A stretch of 64,000 nucleotides of DNA, from positions 2,090,554-2,154,553 of the forward strand of contig JAVDKL010000001.1 in the NCBI GenBank assembly GCA_030849965.1, written 5' to 3'. Shown in pieces: positions 63,882-64,000 of this stretch. Position 1 is the stretch's first letter. Each line of letters begins with the position of its first letter. The translations under genes were made by a program, and so were the position numbers. The notes under the pieces were generated by a model, which had not been told where the DNA came from, did not search any database, and worked only from the letters and a program-made list of their open reading frames with translations. The stretch comes from Schauerella fraxinea. GTDB lineage: Bacteria > Pseudomonadota > Gammaproteobacteria > Burkholderiales > Burkholderiaceae_B.

Positions 63882-64000
63882 GGATGGTAGCCGCTGGCCG
63901 ATATTTAGGGACATAGGGAAAATCCCTTGTTATAAAAAGCATCAATCGGGGACATATCCCTGCTAACTGCCACCAATCGTCGGCGATAGGGCCGGAAACG

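Overview
The window is a 64 kb piece of a GC-rich betaproteobacterial chromosome, most likely from the order Burkholderiales and probably an Alcaligenaceae/Bordetella-like organism. This is inferred from two orphan Bug/TctC-type binding proteins, flhDC as flagellar master regulator, the CysI-DUF934 pair, the DUF3460-scpA-panC order, zapD-coaE-prepilin peptidase linkage and MnmC. No 16S rRNA or other taxonomic marker is present, so the genus is open. Genes are dense, with many 4-bp stop/start overlaps and frequent GTG and TTG starts. No prophage, insertion sequence or CRISPR array was seen.

Layout. 1-9.8 kb is a signalling and motility block: the end of a GGDEF protein, an AsmA-like protein, a three-gene bacteriophytochrome operon (phytochrome kinase, single-domain response regulator, degenerate kinase-like protein), a TetR regulator, a chemoreceptor, and flhD-flhC. 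A 14-bp palindrome upstream of tetR recurs as near-copies upstream of the chemoreceptor gene and twice upstream of flhD, suggesting one TetR-controlled motility switch. 9.9-12.2 kb holds sulfite reductase cysI with DUF934. 12.3-16.8 kb is the GABA module gabR<>gabT-gabD, ending at a clear terminator. 16.9-20.8 kb has a hybrid PAS kinase, a cold-shock gene, and an unusual spacer with small uncertain ORFs and three kinds of tandem repeat ending at tRNA-Lys(TTT). 20.9-28.9 kb has a MetNIQ-type importer, a GH31-family protein with replaced catalytic positions, mnmC and an inositol-monophosphatase-family gene. 29-39.8 kb has an acyl-CoA ligase, an M20 amidohydrolase, a LysR/YeiH pair, a YciA-type thioesterase, mgtE, a ChaC-like protein, a DecR-like regulator next to a cysteine-dioxygenase-like gene, and a Bug receptor.

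40-49 kb is one tight RND efflux operon (adaptor, two inner-membrane pumps, outer-membrane lipoprotein; MdtABC/MuxABC type). 49.1-55 kb has housekeeping genes zapD, coaE, prepilin peptidase, an NlpE-like lipoprotein, a short LuxR regulator, panC, scpA and DUF3460. 55.1-58.1 kb has a DHA2 MFS transporter overlapping glpK. 58.2-63.8 kb has a second Bug receptor and the aapJQMP general L-amino-acid ABC transporter, with strong hairpins behind the binding-protein gene and at the operon end.

The strongest candidate for an undescribed system is the 2.3-9.8 kb block, where a light-sensing operon borders a TetR regulator with predicted operators in front of a chemoreceptor gene and flhDC. The operator matches are seen directly in the sequence; the regulatory wiring is inference.
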